Source of the DNA: Citrus sinensis
Taxonomy: Eukaryota > Streptophyta > Magnoliopsida > Sapindales > Rutaceae
Direction: 5' to 3'
Assembly: GCF_022201045.2 (NCBI RefSeq)
Contig: NC_068564.1
Location: 2,852,001-2,916,000 of the forward strand
DNA: 64,000 nt
Made by a program: the position numbers and the translations under genes. The stretch's first letter is position 1, and the number at the start of each line of letters is the position of its first letter. The notes beneath the pieces are model-generated. The model was not told the origin of the DNA. It worked only from the letters and a program-made list of their open reading frames with translations, and searched no databases. Below, piece by piece: positions 1 through 11,045 of this stretch.

Positions 1-878
1 GTGCCAATTTTATTGTGAAAAAACCTATGGTAATTGGACATGAGTGTGCTGTGATCATAGAAGCAGTTGGCAGTGAAGTTAAGTCCCTTGAGGTGGGTGA
101 TCGTGTGGCTCTAGAACCTGGTATTAGTTGCGGACACTGCAGTCTCTGCAAAGCTGGTAGCTATAATCTTTGCCCTGAAATGAGATTCTTTGGATCTCCT
201 CCAACCAACGGCTCTCTTGCCCATAAGGTCAATGATCAGATGTCTTCAGCTTCCCAAACTAGAAATTTTTTAATTTCACATGCGGTCTATGTACATAAGA
301 ATTGTAAATAACGGAGACATTTTCTTTTTCCTGCAACTAGGTTGTGCATCCAGCAAAGTTATGCTACAAGTTACCTGACAATGTGAGCTTTGGAGGAAGG
401 AGCAATGTGCAAACGTTGGACCTGAAACCAATGTATTGATCTTGAGATGAGGACCGATAGGCCTTGTTACCCTGTTAGCTACTCGAGAATTTGGTGCCCC
501 CAGAATTGTCATCACTGATGTTGATGTTCAGCGTCTATTTATTGCGAGGAATTTTTGCGCGGATAAAACAGTTAAATTCTCAAGAGATATCGAGGTTAAT
601 TGTCAGATATAGAAGATTATCACTCTGTTTTCACTTTCCCAATTTTTTCTAGGCCTTGAAGCTGTGCAAAAACATTGGCAGGACGTTGATACAGAAGTGG
701 GGAAGATACAAAATGCAATGGGTTCAGGCATTGATGTGAGCTTTGATTGTGTTGGGTTTGACAAAACCATGTCAACGGCTTTGAATGCCACTTGTCCAGG
801 AGGCAAAGTTTGCCTGATAGGATTAGCCAAGAGCGAGATGACGGTTGCTCTGACGCCGGCGGCTGCAAGGTGATGAGA
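1..878 (+). pseudogene. Sorbitol dehydrogenase pseudogene (copy A), truncated by the window edge
   Basis: Remnant of an SDH gene closest to copy D. Exon 3 (1-227), exon 4 (341-594) and exon 5 (682-869) are recognisable with their splice sites. Exon 3 is open and keeps the structural-zinc cysteine cluster and the GHEC motif. Exon 4 is broken by an extra T near 391 and by a 38-bp deletion (near 408) that removes the zinc-ligand Glu (CEP motif) and the start of the Rossmann segment. The GSGPIGL coding stretch is also mutated and holds a stop. Exon 5 is intact but carries Cys for Arg in the ATRPGGK motif. Exon 6 is missing: nine bases after exon 5 the sequence switches to the inverted 3' flank of copy B (see 876-878). 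Exons 1-2 lie outside the window, so their state is unknown. Confidence 0.93.
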
Positions 879-969
879 AATAAAGTAATAAGCTCAACTT
901 TGGTTCATATTACACGGCGACAATTCCATTTTATTTAATCGTTTGCCCAAACGTTTACATGGCCGTTGT

Positions 970-1044
970 ATTGTACAGATTAAACATGACCTTGATTGCA
1001 GTACATTGTATCTTACAGATTAAACATGACCTTGATTGCAGTAC
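970..1044. repeat. 40-bp tandem duplication at the 3' end of SDH copy B
   Basis: The last codons plus stop of copy B (unit 1005-1044) are repeated immediately downstream in the gene's sense (970-1004). Copy C at 6045-6085 has the single version. The real stop codon (1013-1015, minus strand) lies in the inner unit, so the protein end is unaffected and the extra unit belongs to the 3' UTR. Confidence 0.85.
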
Positions 1045-4000
1045 CACCACGAGCACTTGTTTCAAAGGCCTCTTCCACTTCTTTCTGGGAGAAACCAAAC
1101 CTGTGCGTGACAAGGGGCTTTACATCAATCTTTCCGCTTCTAAGCAACTCCAGACACAGTGGCCAGGTGTTCTTGTAGCGAAACACCCCCACCACATCCA
1201 CTTCCCTGCGTTCGCAATTATGCTCATAAATTTAAGGGTAAAAGGTTCAGACGGATTTTAGTCCAATTAAAAGCTGAAACGGGTTATTCAGCTTAAGAAG
1301 TCATTAAACATATGTTTCGAGAAAAGGAAAGGAAAAACAGTCATTAAACAGAAACAATATACAAGATGGTTTGTGGAGGTTGTTCTTGACATGCCATCGT
1401 GTTCTATTGGATAACATACAGCCCAAGCACAAGAATTTGTTTACATTCTTCTTCCAAGTCTATTGATTCTAGAACATTCCAACTTTTATTCAACAACTTT
1501 TGTTTACCATTTTACATTTTCTTAAAAATGATGGCTTTATGATCTTTTTGGTAATTGTATTCAATTTTTATTCTCTCATTTTTTTTAAATCCATTTGTTC
1601 CCAATCCAATAATGAAATGCCCCTCCCACGAGTTTTGTGTTTTTTTTTTTTTTTTGGCATTTCAGAGACTTAGTGGTCGTTTGCTTTTTTGACTTGACTT
1701 AATTGACTTAATTTTAATCAATTAAGTCATTAAATCTATTTGTTTTTTCAACTTAATGAAAAATTTCAGCTATTAAGTCATTAAGTTATTGAACTAATTT
1801 TTTTTTACCTTTTTTGCTTAATATAAAAAGTTTTAATGGTACCATTAAAAGGTATTCTCCAAAATATTCATATCTCACTAATTAATTTTCATCATTTCCT
1901 GAACAAAATTTAATAATTAGCATTATTACTTATCTCTATATAACTTGTGATAATATATAGTGGTAGATTATTATTATTTTCATCTTTTTATTTTTTTCAA
2001 ATTAACATTATTTATCTTCATATTTTTTTATGAATATTTTTCATATAAAGACATCATAAACTATAATAAATTAGATTAACATATTTAATATAAAATATTA
2101 AAGAGTTGTATTCAACTGAATATGATTTATGTTATAATAATATATTATCTTATTTATATTTTTTGATATGTTTATTATTTGTTTAACATTTATAATTTGT
2201 AAGGATATAAATGTAAAAATATTAGTTTTATATTTTTTTTAGGTTTGGAAAATAATTTAAAATTTATTTTTAGCAATTCAGATAAAAAAAACATTTCACT
2301 AATTCAAATTTTCTCAGATTTCCAAAAAAAAAAAAAGTGATCTTAAAGTGAATTTGCTGAAACTAACTAGAAACTTAAAGTAAATAGCGTTACTATTTAC
2401 CCCGAGTTAAACTCCAAAACTAATGCAAACGACGATGTTTCATCTTTTTTTTTTTTTTTTTTGCCTTTCATTCTCCCTAAAATGACGTCGTTTTGGCTTA
2501 GTTAAGGCAAAAGCAACGTCGGCCCAAAATTGCTTTCTCTTCCTCTTCGTCTCTCAGCCATTCGCCTTCCATGTCTCTGTAAAACAACTGCTTTATCTTC
2601 CCCTTCGTTTCACAGCCGTTCGCGATCCACAACCGGTAGCCACCATAACGCATACCTAGTCATTAGCATCACCATCAGTCCATCACGCCTGGCAGCCACC
2701 TTGTTCAAGATTTCCTTTTTGCCTTATCTAAGCCAAATCCAATCACCTAGAAGGAAGATCAAAGCTTAAAGGTTTTGCCAAATCGGTTTTGTTTCTTGAA
2801 ATCGGTTTTGTCTAAGCCAAATCGATTTTGTCGTTGAAACGAAGATGAAGAGAAAGCAATTAAGGCTGACGTTAGCTAAACAAAACGGCGTCGTTTTAAG
2901 GTGAATGAAAAAAAAAAAAGATCAAACAACATCGCTTGAATTAGTTTTGGGGTTTGACCTAGGGTATATAGCATTTTCCTAAAGTAAATAACGGAGTACC
3001 CCAAAACAAGAAAAAAAAAAAGAAAAGAAAACCGTAAATCAAGTACCTTACAGCAGCTGGAGTGAGTGGGACAGTCATTTCATGATGACCCATCCCCACG
3101 AGGCAAACTTTACCACCTGCACAAGTGGCGCCCAGTGCTGTTGACATGGTTTTGTTAAGGCCTGCACAATCAAAGCTCACATCTATTCCTGTCCCCATGG
3201 CTTTCTGTATCTTTTCCACTTCTTCAGCTATATCCTGCAAATTACTCGATGCATAGCGGTTTATTCAAGCAGAAAAAACAAGCGTGAGGAGCACATGAAC
3301 AATTTTCAAACGAACCAAAGCTCAAGCTCACCTCTACTCTGATAACAAGAATAATGCAGATTAGAGTTGTCAACTTTCAAACAGAAAACAAAAGGTACTG
3401 AGAACAAAAATGAACTGAGGAAGTTAGAACAAGGTCTTAATGCAACAGAGTTGGTTGAACAAAACATGTTGTTATGATGATTAAGAGAAAGCCAGAAAGG
3501 GAAGGATTGTGAGCATGAAGATTTTGAGATGTCTTTTACTTTTCTAAACTCTTCTGCTGGGCAATGAGCAGTAATATACCTGCAAATTTGTTGAAACTTT
3601 AACAATATTATCTGCACCAATTTCCTTTGCAACAGATAAACGATAGTCATCCACATCCACAATGACAATTCTAGGAGCTCCAAAAGCACGAGCTGCTAGC
3701 ATTGTGACAAGTCCTATGGGCCCTGCACCCATGATAAGCACATTTGTCTCAGGACCGATATTGGCACGGCGGCAAGCATGAACACCAACACTCAAGGGCT
3801 CACACATAGCCCCTTCCTCCAGGCTCACATTGTCCGGCAGCTTAAAACATAGGTCTGCAGGATGCACCACCTATTATACACAAGAGATGCATCTTAGTCA
3901 TTATGTCAAGCAGCCGATCAATTTTGATAGCAGTCAATTTCATTTCAAATAAAAGGAATCAACAATCATTTCCAGATAAAAAATATATGACAAGAGGGAA

Positions 4001-5245
4001 CAGAAGATCAAATGGGAACTACACAATTGACAGTAACCAGTATGTTTTTAGAAGAACAGGTAAAGTGACACCACTATTTATGCAACAGAATTCACAAGGG
4101 CATAGATCGTATTGTAGTAATAATCTAAGACAATAAAAAATCTCAAACAGTGAAATTTATAGAATAATAATGTTTGTATAATTATTAGTACAAAATCTGT
4201 AAGAGAAAGCAAAAAAAAAAAAAAATTGTCTTACAATGGAATTTTCTTTTATCTTGTAATCAAATTTTTTTGTTCTGTAGTGATGGTATACTTACCATAG
4301 TAAGTATATCATTACTGAAATTTATAAGGGCATAAACTGTGTTAAAGTCAGTCTACCATATTTCTCATCTCATAGTCCTCTAGACCTTAGCTAAAAATGT
4401 AAATTTTCAATCAACCTGATTAGCCAGAGAACCATGAACTGGCGGAGTTGCAAAAAATTTCATCTCTGGACACAAATTGTATCGACCTCCTTTGCAGTGA
4501 TCACATCGCCAGCAGCTGATCCCTGGTTCCAGGGCCACACGGTCACCGGGCACCAAAGTCTTCACCTCGCTTCCCACCTTCTCTATGACCCCAGCACACT
4601 CATGCCCGATCACCATAGGCTCTTTCACTACAAAATCGGCAAGCCTCAAGGTCTGCAAAAATACACAAACATTCAACATTCAAGTATTATTTTGAATAAC
4701 ATTAAGTGAAAATATTCCGTTATTAACATTTCTCAGCAATTTGACAGAGTAATTGCCAAAATAATAATAATAATTTAAGGGAAGTTGAAGAGGAATTAAC
4801 AAATATACCTTGAGAAAATGCACATCACTTCCACAAATACCAACGGCTTTCATCCTGACTAAAACATCATATGGTCCTACAGTTTACAAATAACAAACAA
4901 AGATGTTAAAACAATCAGTTTGAATTACATTAATTGTGAGTGATAGGTAATTCAATTGTAAGAGGTATGAGATAAGCTGTATTGGAAGATGTGTTTTTAT
5001 TGTTTTTCAACCAAAGATCTCTTTTTAGATATCTATCAATCTATCAAAAGTTCATATCTTCAACCAATAAACAAATTCCATAACACTTCTAAGATACAAG
5101 ACTGAAATGAAAGAAAGATCAAAATACCCAGAGAAGGAAGCTCAAAAGGCTGAATCTTGAGGGTGTTGACACCCATAAGCCAAGCTGCCATGTTAACTTC
5201 TTCTCCATCTTCCTTTTCTCCTTGCGACATCCCTCCTTTGCCCAT
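1013..5245 (-). CDS. SDH: Sorbitol dehydrogenase (L-iditol 2-dehydrogenase), copy B
   Basis: Zinc- and NAD-dependent oxidation of sorbitol and related polyols to ketoses; a medium-chain dehydrogenase, probably cytosolic. Six exons join in frame with GT-AG borders: 5245-5128, 4876-4809, 4652-4416, 3870-3580, 3234-3047, 1205-1013, giving 364 aa, the usual plant SDH length. Visible motifs: GICGSD and GHEC (catalytic zinc side), CWRC-x2-C-x7-C (structural zinc), CEPLSVG, GAGPIGL (NAD-binding Rossmann loop), and the C-terminus IKVMFNL. The start MGKGG is supported by the identical start in copy C. Intron 5 is long (about 1.84 kb) and holds a MITE absent from copy C. Compared with C, B has Cys for Arg in the ATxAGG motif and Val for Ala in LTPAAxR. 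The 3' UTR carries a 40-bp tandem duplication spanning the last codons. The frame is intact; whether it is active is not shown. Confidence 0.95.
1668..2345. mobile_element. AT-rich TIR-bounded element in intron 5 of SDH B (also in C, 6690-7360)
   Basis: Both copies share an AT-rich block in intron 5 that starts with TTAGTGGTCGTTTGC followed by repeated ACTTAAT motifs. In copy C the other end reads, inverted, TTAAGGTGGCGTTTATTT, which looks like a degenerate terminal inverted repeat of an hAT-type MITE. Because both copies carry it, it was inserted before the B/C duplication. I could not define a clean target-site duplication. Confidence 0.4.
2376..2988. mobile_element. Mutator-like MITE in intron 5 of SDH copy B
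   Basis: A 595-bp insertion (2385-2979) flanked by the 9-bp direct repeat TAAAGTAAA (2376-2384 and 2980-2988), with sequence similarity continuing slightly beyond. The ends are imperfect inverted repeats (ACTATTTACC-CGAGTTAAACTCC and, inverted, GCTATATACCCTAGGTCAAACCCC). Internal inverted motifs of the AAACGACGTCGTTT type are present at both ends. The equivalent site in copy C (about 7385-7410) is empty, which confirms the insertion. A second family member sits at 28317-29266. No transposase is encoded. A 9-bp duplication points to a Mutator-like source. Confidence 0.85.
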
Positions 5246-6052
5246 ATTTGCTTTTCACCCTTCAAAACACAAGTGCACAGCAGAGACTTCACTCTGTACA
5301 CTATCTGATTCTGGATATTGGATATGATTTGATTCGGTCGCAGGAATATTTAATGACAAGTTTAGCATAACATCAAGTGTTCTTTTTATTTATCCGTGTA
5401 GATTATTGATTTCTCATTTCTGTTTTCATCTGACTCATTTTTATTTAAGGATAAATCCAATTACTAATGACAGTTTTAAAAAATTTGTGATAGAGATAAT
5501 GGTTTCTTTTTTCAACGGGATAACGTGCTTACGTGGAGGGAATTTATCGGTTTCAGAACCGTTTGTTGTTTGTGAATTTTGTTTTTTTCAGAATTTATGG
5601 ACCCCGAAATCGAAACAGTGCAATAATTGTATCTTCATAAAGGAATCAAAATCAACTTCATGTATGTGAGTGGTGGCTAATTTTGCAAAATGGTATGAAA
5701 GAATTGTTTTATCTTTTAAAAAAGGTTAAGAAGGTTAAAGGAAAGAGTTCGGCCTGCAGTTGTCTACAGCAAACACAACTCACGGCTGAACGAAAGTGGT
5801 GACTGAAATGTCTTGCAGGGTAATCATCTGTTAACCAGGAAACCTATTGATTGGCTTTCAAATAAGCATACACAAAAGGATGAAAGAAAATATAGCACAG
5901 TGCAGACAATAAAGAACAAAAAACTTGAGAAATCTGAATTTTATTTTGTAATAGATAGAAATAAAGTAATATGCTACACTTTGATTCATATTACTCGGCG
6001 ACAATTCCATTTTATTTCATCTTTTGCCCAAACGTTTACTTTACGTTGTATT
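5246..6052. other. Intergenic: upstream region of SDH B and 3' flank of SDH C
   Basis: 5246-5749 is the promoter side of copy B and is repeated almost exactly upstream of copy C (9662-10147). It probably holds the basal promoter of both genes; I see no convincing TATA box at a standard distance. 5750-5956 is unique spacer, and 5957-6052 is the 3' flank of copy C, shared with copy B. No gene is visible. Confidence 0.7.
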
Positions 6053-9000
6053 TTACAGATTAAACATGACCTTGATTGCAGTACCACCACGAGCACTTGT
6101 TTCAAAGGCCTCTTCCACTTCTTTCTGGGAGAAACCAAACCTATGCGTGATAAGGGGCTTTACATCAATCTTTCCGCTTCTAAGGAACTCCAGACACAGT
6201 GGCCAGGTGTTCTTGTAGCGAAACACCCCCACCACATCCACCTCCCTGCATTCGCAATTATGTACATAAATTTAAGGATAAAAGGTTCAGATGGATTTTA
6301 GTCCAATTAAAAGCTGAAACGGGTTATTCAGCTTAAGAAGTCATTAAACATATGTTTCGAGAAAAGGAAAGAAAAAGTCATTAAACAGAAACAATATACA
6401 AGATGGTTTGTGAAAGTTGTTCTTGACATGCCATCATGTTCTATTGGATAACATACAACCCAAGCACAAGAATTTGTTTACATTCTTCTTTCAAGTCCAT
6501 TGATTCTAGGACATTCCAACTTTTATTCAACAACTTTTGTTTACCATTTTACATGTTCTTAAAAATTATGGTTTTATGCTCTTTCTGGGTATCCTTAATT
6601 CTCTCATTTCTTAAATCCATTTGTTCCCAATCCAACAATGAAATGCCCCCGCCCACGAATTTTTGTGTTATTTTTTTATTTGCATTTTAGAGACTTACGA
6701 GTCATTTGCTTTTTTGACTTGACTTAATTTACTTAATTTTAATCAATTAACTCATTAAGTTATTAAGCTAATTTTTTAAAGTTTTTTACTTAATTTAAAA
6801 AGCCTTAATAAATCATTGAAAGATATTCTCCAAAATATCCCTATTTCATTAATTAATTTTCATTCTTATCTAAATAAAATTTAATAATTAGCATTATCAC
6901 CCATCTCTATATAACTTGTGATAATATATAGTGGTAGATTATTATTATTTTTATCTTTTTATTTTCTACAAACTAGCATTATTTATTTTCATAATTTTTT
7001 ATAAATATTTTTCGTATAAAAACATCATAAACTATAATAAAATTGATTAATATATATAATATAGAATATTAAAGAGTTGTATTCGATTGAATATGATTTA
7101 TGTTATGATAATATATTATTTTCTTTATATTCTTTGAGATGTTTATTATTTGTTTAACATTTATAATTTGTAAGGGAATAAATGTAAAAATATTAGTTTT
7201 TACATTTTTCAGGTAAAAAAAAACTTTAAATTTATTTTTATCGATTCAGACAAAAAAAGAAAACAAATATATCATTAAGATTCAAATATTCAGTTATATT
7301 AAGAATTCAAACTAATTCAAGTTTATTCAAATTTGAGACAAAAAAATAAACGCCACCTTAAAGTGAATTTGCTGAATCCAATTAGAAACTTAAAACTAAA
7401 TAACGGAGTAGCCCAAAACAATTAAAAAAAATGAAAAAGAAAACTGTAAATCAAGTACCTTGCAGCAGCCGGAGTGAGTGGGACAGTCATTTCAAGATGA
7501 CCCATCCCCACGAGGCAAACTTTACCACCTGCACGAGTAGCACTCAGTGCTGTTGACATGGTTTTGTTAAAGCCTGCACAATCAAAGCTCACATCTATTC
7601 CTGTCCCCATGGCTTTCTGTATCTTTTCCACTTCTTCAGCTATGTCCTGCAAAATACTCAACTCATAGCGGTTTATTCAAGCAGAAAAAACAAGCGTGAG
7701 GAGCACATGAACAATTTTCAAACGAACCAAAGCTCAAGCTCACCTCTACTCTGATAACAAGAATAATGCAGATTAGAGTGGTCAACTTTCAAACAGAGAA
7801 CAAAAAGGTACTGAGAACAAAAAAGAACTGAGGAAGTTGGAACAAGGTCTTAATGCAACAGAGTTGGTTGAACAGAACATGTTGTTATGATGATTAAGAG
7901 AAAGGGAAGGATTGCGAGCATGAAGATTTTGAGATGTCTTTTACTTTTCTAAACTCTTCTGCTGGGCAATGGGCAGTAATATACCTGCAAATTTGTTGAA
8001 ACTTTAACAATATTATCTGCACCAAGTTCCTTTGCAACAGATAAACGATAGTCATCCACATCCACAATGACAATTCTAGGAGCTCCAAAAGCACGAGCTC
8101 CTAGCATTGTGACAAGTCCTATGGGCCCTGCTCCCATGATAAGCACATTTGTCTCAGGACCGATATTGGCACGGCGGCAGGCATGAAGACCAACACTCAA
8201 GGGCTCACACATAGCCCCTTCCTCCAGGCTCACATTGTCCGGCAGCTTAAAACATAGGTCTGCAGGATGCACCACCTATTATACACAAGAAAATGCATCT
8301 TAGTCATTGTGTCAAGTAGCCGATCAATTTTGATAGCAGCCAATTTTATTTCAAATAAAAGGAATCAACAATCATTGCCAGATAAAAAAATATATGACAA
8401 GAGGGACAGAAGATCAAATGGGAACTACACAACTGACAGTAACCAGTATGTTTTTAGAAGAACAGGTAAAGTGACACCACTATTTATGCAACGGAATTCA
8501 CAAGGGCATAGATCATATTGTAGTAATAATCTAATACACTAAAAAAAATCAAACAGTAAAATTTATAGAATAATAATGTATGTATAAAAGTTAGCACAAA
8601 ATCAGTAAGAGAAAGAAAAAAAAATTTCTTACAGTGGAATTTTCTTTTATCTTGTAATGAAATTTTTTTGTACTGTAGTGATGGTATACTAACCGTAGTA
8701 GAATTCAAAAAAAAAAAAAAAACGTAGTAAGTATATCATTACTGAAATTTATAAGGGCATAAACTGTGTTAAAGTCAGTCTACCATATTTCTCATCTTAT
8801 AGTCCTCTAGACCTTAGCTCAAAATGTAAATTTTCAATCAACCTGATTAGCCAGGGAACCATGAACGGGCGGAGTTGCAAAAAATTTCATCTCTGGACAC
8901 AAATTGTATCGACCTCCTTTGCAGTGATCGCATCGCCAGCAGCTGATCCCGGGTTCCAGGGCCACACGGTCACCGGGCACCAAAGTCTTCACCTCGCTTC

Positions 9001-9661
9001 CCACCTTCTCTATGACCCCAGCACACTCGTGCCCAATCACCATAGGCTCTTTCACAACAAAATCGGCACACCTCAAGGTCTGCAAAAATACACAAACATT
9101 CAACATTCAAGTATTATTTTGAATAACATAAAGTGAAAATATTCCATTATTGACATTTCTCAGCAATTTGACAGATTAATTGCCATAATAATAATAATAA
9201 TTTAAAGGAAGTTGAAGAGGGATAAACAAAAATACCTTGAGATAATGCACATCACTTCCACAAATACCAACGGCTTTCATCCTGACTAAAACATCATATG
9301 GTCCTACAGTTTGCAAATAGCAAACAAAGATGTTAAAACAATCAGTTTGAATTACATTAATTGTAATTCAATTGTAAGAGGTATGAGATAAGCTGTATTG
9401 GAAGATGTGTTTTTATTGTTTTTCAACCAAAGATCTCTCTTTAGATATCTATCAATCTATCAAAAGTTCATATCTTCAACCAATAAACAAATTCCATAAC
9501 ACTTCTAAGATACAAGACTGAAATGAAAGAAAGATCAAAATACCCAGAGAAGGAAGCTCAAAAGGTTGAATCTTGAGGGTGTTGACACCCATAAGCCAAG
9601 CTGCCATGTTAACTTCTTCTCCATCCTTCTTTTCTCCTTGTGACATCCCTCCTTTGCCCAT
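6053..9661 (-). CDS. SDH: Sorbitol dehydrogenase (L-iditol 2-dehydrogenase), copy C
   Basis: Same enzyme as copy B. Exons 9661-9544, 9303-9236, 9079-8843, 8275-7985, 7646-7459 and 6245-6053 have the same sizes as in B (118, 68, 237, 291, 188, 193) and encode 364 aa. All expected features are present: GICGSD, GHECAG, the structural-zinc motif [31 protein letters not shown], and the conserved Arg in ATRAGGKV that B has lost. Substitutions relative to B include K for E near residue 12, LRCAD for LRLAD, GLHAC for GVHAC and MLGARAF for MLAARAF. Intron 3 contains a small poly(A) insertion (8695-8730). Of the B/C pair this copy looks less altered at conserved positions. Confidence 0.95.
8693..8731. 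mobile_element. Short poly(A) insertion with target duplication in intron 3 of SDH C
   Basis: Relative to copy B, copy C has about 30 extra bases: GAATTC followed by a run of about 18 A, bracketed by CGTAGTA on both sides. A poly(A) run between short direct repeats is what a very short, 5'-truncated retroposition leaves. Polymerase slippage at a repaired break is an alternative. Confidence 0.5.
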
Positions 9662-11045
9662 ATTTGCTTTTTACCCTTCAAAAACACAAGTGCACAGAAG
9701 AGACTTCACTCTGTACACAACATTTTAAGCTACCATTTATTCTGATTCTGGATATGGGATATGATTTGATTCGGCCGCAGGAATAACATCAAGTGTTCTT
9801 TGTATTTATCCGTGTAGATGATTGATTTCTGTTTTCATCGGACTAATTTTTATTTAAGTAAAAATCCAATTACTAATGATAGTTTTAAAAAATTTGTGAT
9901 AGAGATTATGGTTTCTTTTTTCAACAGGATAACGTGCTTACGTGGAGAGAATTTATCGGTTTCAGAACCGTTTGTTGTTTGTTTTTTTTTTTTTTCAGAA
10001 TTTATGGACCCCAAAATCCAAACTGTGCAATAACTGTATCTTTACAAAGGAATCAAAATCAACTTAATGTACGTGGGTGGTGGCTAATTTTGTAAAATGG
10101 TATGAAAGAATGGTTTTATCTTTTAAAAAAGGTTAAAAGAAAGAGTTTGGTTATGATGAAATTATTTTGCAATTGAGTGTTTTTTATAACTATATGATTA
10201 AAAAATTATAATATATTTTTATTATTTATTATTTTATATGTACGATTATAATTAGTGTTTTATTTTAGAGTAATTTCATACAGTGGCGGATCTAGAAAAA
10301 TAATTTACTAGGGGCTAAATTAGATAATAGTAAAATATAAAAAAATTAAAATTTTGAATATATAAAATATTTGCTAATACATTTATAATTAGTCTCTACG
10401 TATTTTTATATTTTAAAAATATTATATAATAGACTCATTATCAATATTATTAAATTTATTATTTCCTATATAAACAGCCAAACTATCACTTATCACATCC
10501 GATTCCAAAAATGATTCTTCATGAGTTTTATTATTAAAAACGTTCGTTTTACTATTATTATATAAATTGGAAGAATTAACCATATTTTTTAGATTAAAAA
10601 ATATTTTGGGTGGTGGGCTATCATTATTTTTAATTAAAATATAAGTTTTTATATTTCTTAAAAGTCAAAGTTTAAATTTTATGGGAGTTTATATTTTATA
10701 ATGATTATTTTAATAAATTTAATGAGGACTAATTAAAAAATTAAAATATTTTTTCTTTTATTTTTAAATTTTTTTTTGGCTTTCTTTTAATGGATATGGT
10801 CATATGAAATAATATTTTAAAATTCATATAATTTAAATAAATTAATAATGGGAGGGAAGGGAATACCCGTACAAAAAGGTCACTATAATAATTAAGAAGG
10901 AATTAAGAAGTACGTTAGGCAAGCACGAGGGAAATGAGAGAGGAAAAAAAAAAAAAAGGAGGCAATTTTAACTAGGATAATACGAGACACAATAACACTG
11001 TGTAAAAAGAAGACAAGAGGAGAAGAAAAAAAGGGAAACATTGAA
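9662..11045. other. Intergenic between divergent SDH C and SDH D
   Basis: 9662-10147 is the upstream flank of copy C (duplicated from or with copy B). From about 10280 the sequence GTGGCGGATCTAGAAAAAT, followed by AT-rich DNA to about 10790, resembles the end of a degenerate plant DNA transposon, but no matching other end was found. 10840-11045 is a purine-rich leader just before the copy D start. Copies C and D are transcribed away from each other from this 1.4-kb region. Confidence 0.6.

Larger units (their letters stand above)
876..10147. repeat. Tandem segmental duplication carrying SDH copies B and C
   Basis: Unit B (about 876-5749) and unit C (about 5957-10147) are near-identical through exons, introns, 3' flank and roughly 0.5 kb of upstream DNA, and are separated by about 0.2 kb of unique sequence (5750-5956). 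Length differences come mainly from the MITE in B intron 5 and small indels. The match at the upstream end stops at AAAGAGTT (5749 and 10147). The high identity in introns indicates a recent duplication or gene conversion. Confidence 0.9.

Noticed and set aside
2530..2769. Open frame inside the MITE of SDH B intron 5
   Set aside because: It lies wholly within a non-autonomous element, has Ser/Arg-rich chance composition and no domain.
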